Source: Zhenpiania hominis (lineage in GTDB: Bacteria > Bacillota > Clostridia > Peptostreptococcales > Anaerovoracaceae). From it: a stretch of DNA of 64,000 nucleotides. The position numbers and the translations under genes were made by a program. The notes below the pieces were generated by a model, which had not been told where the DNA came from, searched no databases, and was given only the letters and a program-made list of their open reading frames with translations. The stretch's first letter is position 1. Each line of letters opens with the position of its first letter. Positions 1-8,742 of the stretch are shown here, piece after piece. Location of the stretch: positions 124,001-188,000 of the forward strand of contig NZ_JACRYT010000002.1 of assembly GCF_014333425.1 (NCBI RefSeq). Reading direction: 5' to 3'.

Positions 1-23
1 TTTCGGTGGGGGTATGGAGTAGA

Positions 24-85
24 TAGCAAGCACAGCAAACGAGTACCCGTTTGCGGAAAATGCTTGTTGGGATAATCCCAAACCC
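24..85 (+). other. oriT-like block, left copy
   Basis: The 33 bases at 24-56 recur perfectly in inverted orientation at 6273-6305. They are followed by a small dyad GGGATAATCCC and the motif CCCAAACCC at 77-85. The block lies just upstream of mobC and the relaxase, where relaxases of this class usually have their origin of transfer. The nick site is not proven by sequence; oriT is an inference from position, dyad and recurrence. Confidence 0.5.
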
Positions 86-108
86 TTATACCGAAAGGCG
101 GTGCGGAA

Positions 109-438
109 ATGGAAAACCGAAAGAGAAATATACAGATGAAGTTTTACGTTACGGAAGAAGAAAAGCGGCTGATCGACGAGAAGATGAAGCAGCTTCCCAT
201 AAAGCAGTATGGGGCATACTTCCGTAAAATGGCGATAGACGGGTATATTCTTGTCGTTGACCGAAGCGACACAAAAGCATATATCCGGGAACTGCAAGCG
301 GTGAGCCGGAACATCAACCAAATTGCAAAACGCGCCAATGCGACGGGGACGGTTTACAGGCAGGATATAGAGGACATTAAAAAGGCGGTGGACGAGATAT
401 GGCGGTTACAAAGACGCACCCTATTAAATCAACCTTAA
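109..438 (+). CDS. mobC: MobC-like relaxosome accessory protein (ICE)
   Basis: A 109-aa basic protein beginning MENRKRNIQMKFYVTEEEKR, with a central segment (about residues 60-80, SRNINQIAKRAN) typical of the MobC/BMFP family that binds oriT and helps the relaxase nick. It lies directly downstream of the oriT-like block and overlaps the relaxase start by 40 bases, so the two are translationally coupled. IME-A has a related protein at 23449-23847 with the same GNLNQIARYLNE-type motif. The family call is firm; the oriT it binds is inferred from position. Confidence 0.85.
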   Translation: MENRKRNIQMKFYVTEEEKRLIDEKMKQLPIKQYGAYFRKMAIDGYILVVDRSDTKAYIRELQAVSRNINQIAKRANATGTVYRQDIEDIKKAVDEIWRLQRRTLLNQP

Positions 439-1733
439 AGGCTGCGATAGACTATATCTTAAATCCCGAAAAGACAGACGGGAAGCTGCTTGCGTCCTCT
501 TTCGGCTGCGGGCTGGAAACCGCCGATATTGAGTTTGCATGGACGCGGGAAGCTGCCGGAGATCGCGGCACACATTTAGGGCGGCACTTGATACAATCCT
601 TTGCGGTGGGAGAAACCACACCGGAAGAAGCGCACAAAATCGGCATGGAACTTGCCGGGGCGGTATTAGGCGGCAAGTATGAGTTTGTTTTGACAACTCA
701 CGTCGATAAAGACCATCTGCATAATCACTTGATTTTCAACGCGGTTAGCTTCGTTGACTACAAAAAGTACCATTCCAACAAGCAAAGCTATCACTTTATC
801 CGGCGCACCAGCGACAGGATATGTAAAGAGCATGGGCTATCCGTCGTCGTACCGGGACAGGACAAGGGAAAAAGCTATGCAGAATACACCGCCGAAAAGC
901 AAGGGACAAGCTACAAAGCAAAGCTGAAAACGGCGATAGATACTCTCATTCCCCAAGTGAAAGATTTTGACGAACTGCTGCGCCGCTTGCAGGAAATGGG
1001 GTATGAAATCAAACAGGGCAAATACATTTCCTTTCGCGCTGCCGGACAGGAACGGTTTACCCGCACAAAGACGCTCGGCGCGGCCTATACGGAAGAAGCG
1101 ATAAAGGAGCGTATCAAGGGCGTGTATGTTGCCAAAACAAAAACGCTGCGGGAAGATAAGAAAATCCGGCTTGTCGTCGATCTTGAAAACAGTATCAAAG
1201 CCCAACAGTCGGCGGGCTATGAACGGTGGGCGAAAATCCATAATCTGAAACAGGCTGCTAAAAGCATGAACTTCCTAACCGAAAACAAGATTGAGTATTA
1301 CAGCGACCTTGAAAGCAAAATTGCGGATATTATGACCGCCCATGACGCGGCGGCAAGGGCGGTTAAAGAGGTAGAACAGCGTATGTCTGATTTGTCGCTG
1401 CTTATCAAGCACACCACCACATACCGACAGTTAAAACCGATTTACGAGGAATACAAGAAGTCGCGGGACAAGGAAAAGTATCTGCGGGGGCATGAAAGCG
1501 AAATTATCCTGTTTGAAGCTGCGGCAAAGGCACTCCGGGAAATGCAGATAAAGAAGCTGCCCGATCTCGCCGCGCTGCGCAAGGAGTATAGCAGCTTAAA
1601 CGACAGGAAAAGCAAATTGTATGAGGATTACCGCCAAGCGAAAAAGCAAATGCAGGAGTACGGCATTGTCAAAAAGAACGTCGATAGTATTCTTTACCCG
1701 TCCCAAAGCAAGGCGCGGGAGCAGGAGCGATAA
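399..1733 (+). CDS. MobP-type HUH relaxase of the ICE
   Basis: A 444-aa relaxase that should nick the ICE oriT and pilot the strand to VirD4. The metal-binding histidine motif is at about residues 100-113 (HVDKDHLHNHLIFN), with an upstream histidine segment GRHLIQSF near residue 67. The C-terminal half (about 280-440) is lysine/glutamate-rich coiled coil and contains YERWAKIHNLKQAAK, a stretch found almost unchanged in the IME-A relaxase (21852-23486). It starts inside mobC. A terminator hairpin follows 16 bases after the stop. Length and motifs fit the relaxases of Tn1549-like elements. Confidence 0.9.
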   Translation: MAVTKTHPIKSTLKAAIDYILNPEKTDGKLLASSFGCGLETADIEFAWTREAAGDRGTHLGRHLIQSFAVGETTPEEAHKIGMELAGAVLGGKYEFVLTTHVDKDHLHNHLIFNAVSFVDYKKYHSNKQSYHFIRRTSDRICKEHGLSVVVPGQDKGKSYAEYTAEKQGTSYKAKLKTAIDTLIPQVKDFDELLRRLQEMGYEIKQGKYISFRAAGQERFTRTKTLGAAYTEEAIKERIKGVYVAKTKTLREDKKIRLVVDLENSIKAQQSAGYERWAKIHNLKQAAKSMNFLTENKIEYYSDLESKIADIMTAHDAAARAVKEVEQRMSDLSLLIKHTTTYRQLKPIYEEYKKSRDKEKYLRGHESEIILFEAAAKALREMQIKKLPDLAALRKEYSSLNDRKSKLYEDYRQAKKQMQEYGIVKKNVDSILYPSQSKAREQER

Positions 1734-1749
1734 ACCAAACATAAATAAA

Positions 1750-1778
1750 AAGGACAGTCGATTTACTCGGCTGTCCTT
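1750..1778 (+). terminator. Hairpin after the ICE relaxase gene
   Basis: AAGGACAG and CTGTCCTT form an 8-bp stem around a 13-base loop, 16 bases after the relaxase stop and just before the convergent lipoprotein gene. The following T-run is short, so termination strength is uncertain. Confidence 0.6.
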
Positions 1779-1803
1779 ACTGGTACTGCTTGATAACTCA
1801 AGA

Positions 1804-2565
1804 TTACTTTTCCCAAGTAAAGCGGAGATACCGGCTGGCAAGAATCTGCCCTCCATCATCAAAACAAATCACCGTACTGGGATTATCCGGAGTAATTGTC
1901 ATTGTTTCTAATTCTGAACCATTAGCGTCATAACAAATGATTTCCACCGAACCAACTTCACTCCCTAATTCAAAGGTTTGATAGTCAGTAACTTCCTCTG
2001 GGGTGTAATCTGTTTTGGAGATTTCCGAATGGTTTTCATCATAATATATCATGGAAAAAGATGTTGTCGGTTGTTGAATTTCAAATGTAACTTGGCAGGA
2101 ATAATCAATTCCTGTCATGGCACATTGATCAGTGATTTCCATGCGGTCAAAATAAGTTTCTGTATCAAAATATACCCCTTCTTCATCATGATACAGATAG
2201 TAAGCTGTAACAGAGTTTTCGGATTCCTCTTGCGGAAGATATGCTATCGCGCCTTCAGCACCCACGGAATCATTGTCCAAGTTTGCCCCAAACGTCATAC
2301 TGGTAAAGTTCTGATCTCCAGCATAAGCAACATCTGCACTGGCAGAGAAATAATATACGCAAGCAGCGTCCAAATCAAATGAGTAGCTATTATCTGCAAA
2401 ATCCGCATAGACCTTTGTATTTTCCGGCAACTCTTGCTCATTGTTTATAAAAATTGCCCCTATCGCCGATTCATAATCAGGCGTAAAATTATCCTGCGAT
2501 GAATTGCAGGCCGTCATACTTACCAATAAAGCTGCCATCGAAATGGCACATAGAAGTTTCCTCAT
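1804..2565 (-). CDS. Predicted secreted lipoprotein, unknown function
   Basis: A 253-aa protein with a lipoprotein signal peptide: MRKLL start, hydrophobic core, and lipobox VSMTAC at about residues 15-20, so it should be anchored on the outer face of the membrane. The start at 2565 is preferred over the in-frame ATG at 2580 because GAGGTG lies 7-12 bases upstream of it; the earlier ATG overlaps that site. The rest is acidic and strand-rich, with no domain I recognise. It sits between the convergent relaxase and transfer operon, is visibly more AT-rich than both, and looks like accessory cargo of the ICE. Confidence 0.7.
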   Translation of the reverse strand: MRKLLCAISMAALLVSMTACNSSQDNFTPDYESAIGAIFINNEQELPENTKVYADFADNSYSFDLDAACVYYFSASADVAYAGDQNFTSMTFGANLDNDSVGAEGAIAYLPQEESENSVTAYYLYHDEEGVYFDTETYFDRMEITDQCAMTGIDYSCQVTFEIQQPTTSFSMIYYDENHSEISKTDYTPEEVTDYQTFELGSEVGSVEIICYDANGSELETMTITPDNPSTVICFDDGGQILASRYLRFTWEK

Positions 2566-2880
2566 TCCTTTGCACCTCATTTATTGAATTTAGAGTTCTA
2601 AAAAGCACAATGTGCTTTTTTATTATACCATATCCAACTGTTTCATTCTACCAAGAAATATGAAAAGACATGGATTAAAGAAAATGGGTTTTACTATCAC
2701 CCATGCAAATTCAAAATTGTTGCTCGGTTAATTTAGAAAAGCAAGGGTAACAAGTGGAATGTTAAGGGCTGAAAACGCCTGTATTTCTGCGGCTTCCAGC
2801 GCGGGGAAACGGCGTAGACGATACTTTATATTCAAACCCGCAAAAACGGCTTTCTAATTGTCCACGCAAGGACAAAAAAG
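2566..2880. other. Intergenic region with a promoter element and an ICE repeat
   Basis: No gene is seen. On the minus strand a TATAAT at 2622-2627 lies about 57 bases before the lipoprotein start; a good -35 box is not visible. AAAAAGCACA/TGTGCTTTTT around 2600-2620 is a perfect palindrome in the leader. At 2837-2867 a 31-base block is shared, inverted, with 46931-46961 (common core ATTAGAAAGCCGTTTT). Confidence 0.5.
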
Positions 2881-2922
2881 AACAGGGGCGCGGCGCCGGA
2901 AATCGGCAACCGCGCCCCTGTT
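2881..2922 (-). terminator. Terminator of the ICE transfer operon
   Basis: A perfect 13-bp GC-rich stem, AACAGGGGCGCGG paired with CCGCGCCCCTGTT, followed on the minus strand by CTTTTTTG. It lies 9 bases after the last gene of the leftward transfer operon, and is the strongest terminator in the ICE. Confidence 0.85.
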
Positions 2923-2931
2923 TTCTATGGA

Positions 2932-3141
2932 CTATTCCTCGTCGGTCAAGATAAACTCCCGTTCAGAAAACTCGCTGTCCGTCATGGCTTGCAGCTTGTT
3001 TACCGTTGCGGCGGCAAGCTGACGCATATCCTCGTCCATGTAGGGCATGGCGGCAAGGATATTTTCAAGCGTTGTTTCTCGGCTGTCCTCGGCGTAGATC
3101 GCAACAATGTTTTCTTCCTCTATGGTAAAGCAGATATTCAT
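2932..3141 (-). CDS. Small acidic ICE protein, unknown function
   Basis: A 69-aa acidic protein (MNICFTIEEENIVAIYAEDS...) that starts 4 bases after the stop of the 1009-aa antirestriction protein and is the last gene before the operon terminator. Small proteins of this kind are regular companions of this ICE family, but I know no function. The region about residues 25-55 (ENILAAMPYMDEDMRQLAA) is predicted helical. It could be an antirestriction partner because it is coupled to that gene, but this is only a guess from position. Confidence 0.7.
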   Translation of the reverse strand: MNICFTIEEENIVAIYAEDSRETTLENILAAMPYMDEDMRQLAAATVNKLQAMTDSEFSEREFILTDEE

Positions 3142-3145
3142 GCTA

Positions 3146-6100
3146 TCAAACCTCCAAATCCTTTTTATGCTCTTTCTGTTTATCTTTCGGCTGCTGCGCC
3201 GCCTGTTTCTTATACTCGTCCAGCTTTTTCAGAATAGAGGGCTTTTTCTGCGGCTGCTCCCGTTTCTCGGCTTTTACCGCTTTCGCAAGGTCGGTAACGG
3301 AAATTGCTTCGCCCGCCTTTGCCCGCTGCTCCAAATCTGCGACGGTGGGCGTTTGCGGCGTGTTATTGATAATCCCGTCAAAATTGTTGTCGTTCTGCTC
3401 TATGGTGTCCTCGACGTGCTTTAAGGGATTATCCCGCTGCGGCTGCTCGGCGGCTATGGCGTAAGCCTGTGTGCCGTTCCCCATAATGAGATACTTCCCG
3501 TCCTCCGACGCATGGTGAAAACCAAAGCCCGACGCTTCGATCTGTTCCCGGCTCATATCGGTAATATGAAAATTGCCCCTCGGCGTTCTAACGGTTTCAC
3601 CCGTCAAAAGGCTTTCGGGGGTCGCTTCCGGCTGCTGCTTTTCAAGCTGCCCGTCCTTGTAGGAATATCCTTGCGCCGCGATTGCTTCAAGGGTCTTGCC
3701 TGTAACGTCGCCATAAATCCGCTTATCTGCGTCAACCAGCATTTGCAAGGTGTTTTTTACGGTGTCGGACAAGGCTTGCTGCTGTTCGGGCGGCAGCTTG
3801 TCAAATACGGGGGTTTGCTGTTCCTGCTCGGCTTGCCGTTGCTGCTGCAACTCGGTAAAATGCCCCTCAATCTCGGTAATGAGTTCCTTTGCGGTGGCCT
3901 GTATCGTTTCAAGGGACGCTTTTAACTCGGTCATTTCCTTGCCGCTGCTCCAACCCGCCACATAGCCGAAAGAATAATCGGACGTATCAAGCCCAAAGTG
4001 CTGGCAGACGGTGTAAGCGACGCTTTCCGCTTCTACCTCGCGGGTATGGCGGTCAACGCGGTTTTGTTCTTCCGGCGGGGCGTTCAAGTCCACGTCGTGC
4101 AGCTTCGCATGGGCGATTTCGTGAATGGCGGTCTTTACCGCCTGTAATTCACTCACGCCCTCTTTGATTGCAATGCGCTTGTCGGTTAGACTGAAATACC
4201 CGTTTGCGCCGTTTGTAATCTGTTCAAAAGTAATCGGGACGGGGGACGCTTTTTCAAGGGCGGCGAAAAAATCCTCGTACTGCTCCACATCGGCAAGCAG
4301 CGGTTTAACGGAAAGGTCGGGAAACTCCTTGCCCTCGGTCTGCGAAATATCAAAGACGGTTATAACCTTAAAGGCGGGGACGGTGATTTCCGTTTCTTCC
4401 TTTACCACTTTTCCCTCGCGGTCAAGCATGGGCTTTCTCGTTTCGGGGTCGATTTTATCAACCAGCTTTTTCACCTTGTAGGGTGCGGGGGCAAAGATTT
4501 TAATGCCTTTCTCGCCTTTCTTTACATGGCGGTCAAACTCCTTTTCCCATTGACGGAAGCCCATTACTAAATTGCCGCCCTGCATAGCAATTAGGATAGT
4601 GTTATTCAAACTATAATCATGGAACTTCGACATAGCGGTTAGAAACTCTTTGTAGCGGTCGCTGTCAAAAATCGCTTGTACGCCCTGTTCCAAACGGGCG
4701 GTGATCTCCTTTACCTTTTCGGCGGGCTTTTCGGAAGTAAGGATAATGGGGACGACGGGGCGGGGCTGCTGCGGCTCTGCGGCCTGTACGGCTGCTTGCT
4801 GCGTTTCGGCTGCGTCCATATAGGCTTTGTCCTGTTCGCCGCGCGACCGCTGCGGGTAACTCATAATGCGGTATTCCTCCGGCACTTCGCGCCCCTCAAA
4901 CTGCCGTTCCCACTCGTCGCCGCTTTCCACGATATAGCCGTATTCGGTAAACGCGCCTTTTTCCTGCGCGGCGGCGTTCCTGCCGAAAGTAGTAAGGTCA
5001 ATGCCGCCTTTCCATTCTTCGGGCATTTGTACCATGCCGGATTGATATAAGTAATAGTCGCCCAAATCGCGGTAGGTATGTACTTCGGGGATATGGACGT
5101 AAAAATCCACGTTGTAGGTGAAGTCAATTACCTGTCCGATATTTGCAAGCCCGTTTTTCTGCTGCAAAGCTGCGTTCAGCTTGCCAACCTCGGCGGGGTC
5201 AAGCTGTTCGAGCTGCGCCGCAAGAAAATTGAGTTCGTCCACGTCGGCGGCGCATACCATTTCATAAGGCAAAGCAATATGTTTCTCCGGGTCGTCGGAA
5301 TAGCCGCGAATGGAAAAATCCTGCGGGTTGTCTGCGGTAATGCCTACGTTCCGCATAGCTTCGTGTAACTGCTCCTTTGTGGCAGGCATATCCAGCCAAT
5401 AGCCGCTTGGGTCGCCCGCTTCAAAGCGGCTGCGGTTGCCTATCATAATAGAAAACTGTTCGCTCATGTGTTCACGCTCCTTTTCCTGCCCGGTATTTTC
5501 GGGGATAGCTGCCGCCTGTTGCTGCTGCGGGGGTTCTTCGCCCTCTATGGTGTAGTCCGGCATGAGCATACCGTTTACTTTGAAATAGTCGGCGTACTCC
5601 TGCGGGATAGGCGGGGAGATTTCCGTAAACAAGCGGTCATACGCTTTGATACGCCCATTCAGATACTTTTCCATAGCCGCCTTATCGGTGAAAACCTTTC
5701 TATCTTGTCCGGCAATCTTCGCTTGGGTTCTGCTTGGGCTGTTGGTGCGCACGCTCCATGTAAGCGTCCATGAATACGGGATAGATTTCTGCGCTTCTTT
5801 GTCATAGCGGGTATTCTCGTAAATGTAGTAATTCATCTGATATACCCGGTTGCTGCGGGTATATCGGTCATATTCATTTTTCTGCCACTCATTAGCGGTG
5901 TGCTGGACGTGCGGCGTTCTCACATATTCAAGTGCTTTATCCAGCAAAAGCGTTTTCCCCGCCTGTTCTTCCCATGCGGCGGCTTGCTCCTTTAAGCTGT
6001 CAAAAATCGCCTGTTCTGCCGCCGCGCTTTCGCTGCGCATGGAAAGTAGCTGCGCAATCGGCAAGGAAGCATAAGGGGCAATATCTCCGTCCTTTGCTTC

Positions 6101-6175
6101 AAAATATATCCGGCGTTCTATCCGCATGGTTTCGGCGGCTTCTAATTTGTCATGGTCGTATGAGGTGTACGGCAT
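3146..6175 (-). CDS. Multidomain antirestriction protein: DUF3849, ArdA, ArdC-like zincin
   Basis: A 1009-aa fusion. Residues about 1-230 resemble DUF3849. About 237-440, starting at an internal MSEQFSIMIGNR, resemble ArdA, the DNA-mimic inhibitor of type I restriction. About 490-800 resemble the ArdC/LtrC single-strand-binding region plus zincin, with HEIAHAKLH at about residue 685 and EVEAESVAY downstream as the third-ligand helix. The lysine-rich tail (about 920-1009) resembles DUF4316. It should protect or process incoming ICE DNA in the recipient. It lies between topB's partner gene and the operon terminator, and its upstream side abuts the second oriT-like block. Domain calls are by recognition, not by search. 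Confidence 0.8.
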   Translation of the reverse strand: MPYTSYDHDKLEAAETMRIERRIYFEAKDGDIAPYASLPIAQLLSMRSESAAAEQAIFDSLKEQAAAWEEQAGKTLLLDKALEYVRTPHVQHTANEWQKNEYDRYTRSNRVYQMNYYIYENTRYDKEAQKSIPYSWTLTWSVRTNSPSRTQAKIAGQDRKVFTDKAAMEKYLNGRIKAYDRLFTEISPPIPQEYADYFKVNGMLMPDYTIEGEEPPQQQQAAAIPENTGQEKEREHMSEQFSIMIGNRSRFEAGDPSGYWLDMPATKEQLHEAMRNVGITADNPQDFSIRGYSDDPEKHIALPYEMVCAADVDELNFLAAQLEQLDPAEVGKLNAALQQKNGLANIGQVIDFTYNVDFYVHIPEVHTYRDLGDYYLYQSGMVQMPEEWKGGIDLTTFGRNAAAQEKGAFTEYGYIVESGDEWERQFEGREVPEEYRIMSYPQRSRGEQDKAYMDAAETQQAAVQAAEPQQPRPVVPIILTSEKPAEKVKEITARLEQGVQAIFDSDRYKEFLTAMSKFHDYSLNNTILIAMQGGNLVMGFRQWEKEFDRHVKKGEKGIKIFAPAPYKVKKLVDKIDPETRKPMLDREGKVVKEETEITVPAFKVITVFDISQTEGKEFPDLSVKPLLADVEQYEDFFAALEKASPVPITFEQITNGANGYFSLTDKRIAIKEGVSELQAVKTAIHEIAHAKLHDVDLNAPPEEQNRVDRHTREVEAESVAYTVCQHFGLDTSDYSFGYVAGWSSGKEMTELKASLETIQATAKELITEIEGHFTELQQQRQAEQEQQTPVFDKLPPEQQQALSDTVKNTLQMLVDADKRIYGDVTGKTLEAIAAQGYSYKDGQLEKQQPEATPESLLTGETVRTPRGNFHITDMSREQIEASGFGFHHASEDGKYLIMGNGTQAYAIAAEQPQRDNPLKHVEDTIEQNDNNFDGIINNTPQTPTVADLEQRAKAGEAISVTDLAKAVKAEKREQPQKKPSILKKLDEYKKQAAQQPKDKQKEHKKDLEV

Positions 6176-6203
6176 ATTGTTTCATCACGTCCTTTCTCGG
6201 TCA

Positions 6204-6305
6204 TATAAGGGTTTGGGACTATCCCAACAAGCAAAATGCCCGCGCCGTTCCAAGAGCAGCGCGGGCATTTCTCGCAAACGGGTACTCGTTTGCTGTGCTT
6301 GCTAT
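6204..6305 (-). other. oriT-like block, right inverted copy with an extra hairpin
   Basis: On the minus strand this repeats the 24-85 block: the same 33 bases (6273-6305), then GGGATAGTCCC and CCCAAACCC (6209-6217). Between the two conserved parts this copy has about 37 extra bases forming the hairpin AATGCCCGCGC ... GCGCGGGCATT (6234-6270), absent from the left copy. It lies just upstream of the antirestriction gene and overlaps the end of the Cys-rich gene. Confidence 0.5.
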
Positions 6306-6670
6306 GTAGTTGTTTTTATCCGTAAACGCCTGTTTCTCTCACTTTCCGCTTTCTGCCTGCGGCGTATCTTTGCCGCACAATCGGGACAGTATTTCGCCCG
6401 ATTGCTGCCCGCCGCAAACGTGCTGCCGCATACCGCGCAACGCTTCAAATCGGTTTCCCCGCTGCGGGTGATCTGTTCGCAAAGCTGCCTGTCTGCGGGT
6501 AAAACCGCTTCGCGGAAATAACGGCATAACAGCGAATAGCTGATACTCTGCACACACACGCAAGTTTCCCCGTCGTCCAATAGCAGACAGTTCCCGCAAT
6601 CGTTGTTGGCGCACGCGGCGCGGGTCATTTTCTTAACGGCTCGATACTGCTTTTCATCAAGCCTAATCAT
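6302..6670 (-). CDS. Cysteine-rich VLP-type protein of the ICE
   Basis: A 122-aa protein with two cysteine clusters: CANNDCGNC ... CVCVQSISYSLLC in the N-terminal half and a zinc-ribbon-like CAVCG ... YCPDC pair near residues 80-103, ending in a basic tail. The VLP signature is at AVLPADR. Paralogues occur in IME-A (21476-21862) and IME-B (32061-32459), one per element. It overlaps the topB stop by 4 bases (ATGA). NCBI annotates this family as cysteine-rich VLP protein; its function is unknown, with nucleic-acid binding plausible from the zinc ribbon and basic tail. Confidence 0.8.
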   Translation of the reverse strand: MIRLDEKQYRAVKKMTRAACANNDCGNCLLLDDGETCVCVQSISYSLLCRYFREAVLPADRQLCEQITRSGETDLKRCAVCGSTFAAGSNRAKYCPDCAAKIRRRQKAESERNRRLRIKTTT

Positions 6671-8742
6671 TTTCGGTTCTGCTCGACGCGGAAGTTTACA
6701 TACTTGCCGCCTGTGTCGGCAAGCAGCACAACCCCGTCAAAGGTCTTTCCCGTTTTGGTGGAGTACATACCCTTGATTTTTACCTTTCCGTCTTTCAAAA
6801 GGGCGGCGGCAATCGCCTTTGTGAAAGTCTTTTTGCGCTGCTGAAAGAACAAGTCATTTTTCCACATGACAAAGCTGCAAGCCCTGTCGGAACAGTAGTA
6901 GTTTTTCTTGCCCTCGTAAACCGTCGCGCCGCAACGGGGGCAAGTGCCGATTGCTTCCCGCTGCGGGGTAAACAGCTTCGCTTTATCTTCGGAAATCGCG
7001 GAATAGGTTTTGACAAGCCCCGCTGTCATTTCCTCAATGCTGCGCATGAAATCGTCCGGGCTGTCGCTGCCTTTGGCAATCCCGGTAAGGCGGGTTTCCC
7101 ATTCTGCCGTAAGCTGCGGGGACGTAAGGACTTCGGGCAGGATAGCGGCAAGGTTATACCCGTCCTTTGTGGGGATTAGCTTTTTGCCCTTGCGCTCGGC
7201 AAAGCCCGCACTAATGAGTTTTTCAATGATACCCGCCCGCGTTGCGGTAGTGCCTAACCCTTTGCGCTCTGCGTCCTCCGGCGTTTCTTCCTTGCCCGCG
7301 TTCTCCATAGCGGACAGAAGCGTATCTTCGGTATATGCTTTCGGGGGCTGCGTGTAACACTCGGAGATCTCCGCTGCCGGATTGTCAAAGGTCTGCCCCT
7401 CGGCAAGCGGCGGCAAAACGGTTTCCGGCTCTGCGTCCTCGTCCTGTTCCTCGGACGCGGCGCGGGACAGCTTTTCAATCTCACGCCACCCCTCGCAAAG
7501 CGTCGTCTTTCCCTTTGCGGTAAAGGTATAACCGCCGCAAGAGATAACCGCCGTAACCGCTTCATATTCATAGGGCGCGGCTGCGGCGCAAAGCAGCTTC
7601 GCGCATACAAGGGTCATAAGTTTTGTTTCGCTGTCGGTAAGGGAAGAAAAGCCCGTTTTCAAAAACTCGGCTGTCGGCAAAATAGCGTGGTGGTCGGTTA
7701 CTTTGCTGTTGTCGCAAACCCTTGTAAGGTCTGCTTGCAGCTTCACGTCCCGCATAAAGGGAAGCAGCGAACAAAGCCCGGTAATGAGTTCCTTTGTGCT
7801 GCCCTCCATATCGGAAGTGATATATTTACTGTCGGTGCGGGGATAGGTCAAAAGCCGTTTTTCATAGAGGGCTTGCGCATAGTCAAGGGTCTGTTTCGCC
7901 GTAAATCCAAATAGGCGGTTTGCTTCCCGCTGCAAAGAAGTAAGGTCAAACAGTTTCGGCGGGGCTGCGGTCTTTTTCTCTTTTTTAAGAGAAGTGCAAA
8001 CGGCCTGCGATTTCTCGCAAGCCGCTTTCATCTGCCGCGCCGCCGCTTCGTCGTCCTGCCTTTCGGAAAGGGCGGCAACGCCGCCAACGTCCAGCCGGAC
8101 GACATGATATTTCTCTTTCTTAAAGCTGCTGATTGCATAGTCGCGGTTTACCAGCATTGCAAGGGTGGGCGTTTGCACTCTGCCGACATTCAATGTTTTA
8201 TGGTAGAGGATAGAGAAAAGGCGGGTCGCGTTAATGCCAATGAGCCAATCGGCCTTTGCTCTGCAAAGCGCGGATTGATACAGGTTGTCATAACCGCGCC
8301 CGTCTTTGAGGTTTGAAAAGCCCTCGCGGATTGCGCTTTCTTCCATGCTGCTAATCCAAAGGCGGGAAAAGGGCTTTTTGCAATTCGCCTGGTCATAGAC
8401 AAAACGGAAAATGAGTTCTCCCTCGCGCCCGCTGTCGCACGCATTGACAATCTCGGTAACGTCGCTGCGGTGCATAAGGTCTTTGAGAATAGAAAACTGC
8501 TGCTCCTTGCCGCTGGCAACGATAAACCGCCACTCCTGCGGGACAATGGGGAGATCGTCGTACTTCCATTTACGGTACTGCTCGTTGTAGGTCGCCGCGT
8601 CTGCAAGGCTAATCAAATGCCCGACACACCACGACACAAGGTAGCCGCCGCCCTCATAATATCCGCTGCACTTTTCATTTGCGCCAATAACGGCGGCAAT
8701 CGCCGCCCCGACGCTCGGTTTTTCTGCAATTACCAATTTCAT
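6667..8742 (-). CDS. topB: DNA topoisomerase III
   Basis: A 691-aa type IA topoisomerase, usual for conjugative transposons of this class, which resolves single-stranded or catenated DNA during transfer. The TOPRIM domain opens the protein (MKLVIAEKPSVG), with acidic residues in ACDSGREGELIFR. The catalytic tyrosine is in LTYPRTDSKY at about residue 300. The C-terminus has one zinc finger, CPRCGATVYEG ... CSDRAC, at about 599-620. It follows DUF4366 with a 4-base overlap. Confidence 0.95.
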   Translation of the reverse strand: MKLVIAEKPSVGAAIAAVIGANEKCSGYYEGGGYLVSWCVGHLISLADAATYNEQYRKWKYDDLPIVPQEWRFIVASGKEQQFSILKDLMHRSDVTEIVNACDSGREGELIFRFVYDQANCKKPFSRLWISSMEESAIREGFSNLKDGRGYDNLYQSALCRAKADWLIGINATRLFSILYHKTLNVGRVQTPTLAMLVNRDYAISSFKKEKYHVVRLDVGGVAALSERQDDEAAARQMKAACEKSQAVCTSLKKEKKTAAPPKLFDLTSLQREANRLFGFTAKQTLDYAQALYEKRLLTYPRTDSKYITSDMEGSTKELITGLCSLLPFMRDVKLQADLTRVCDNSKVTDHHAILPTAEFLKTGFSSLTDSETKLMTLVCAKLLCAAAAPYEYEAVTAVISCGGYTFTAKGKTTLCEGWREIEKLSRAASEEQDEDAEPETVLPPLAEGQTFDNPAAEISECYTQPPKAYTEDTLLSAMENAGKEETPEDAERKGLGTTATRAGIIEKLISAGFAERKGKKLIPTKDGYNLAAILPEVLTSPQLTAEWETRLTGIAKGSDSPDDFMRSIEEMTAGLVKTYSAISEDKAKLFTPQREAIGTCPRCGATVYEGKKNYYCSDRACSFVMWKNDLFFQQRKKTFTKAIAAALLKDGKVKIKGMYSTKTGKTFDGVVLLADTGGKYVNFRVEQNRK

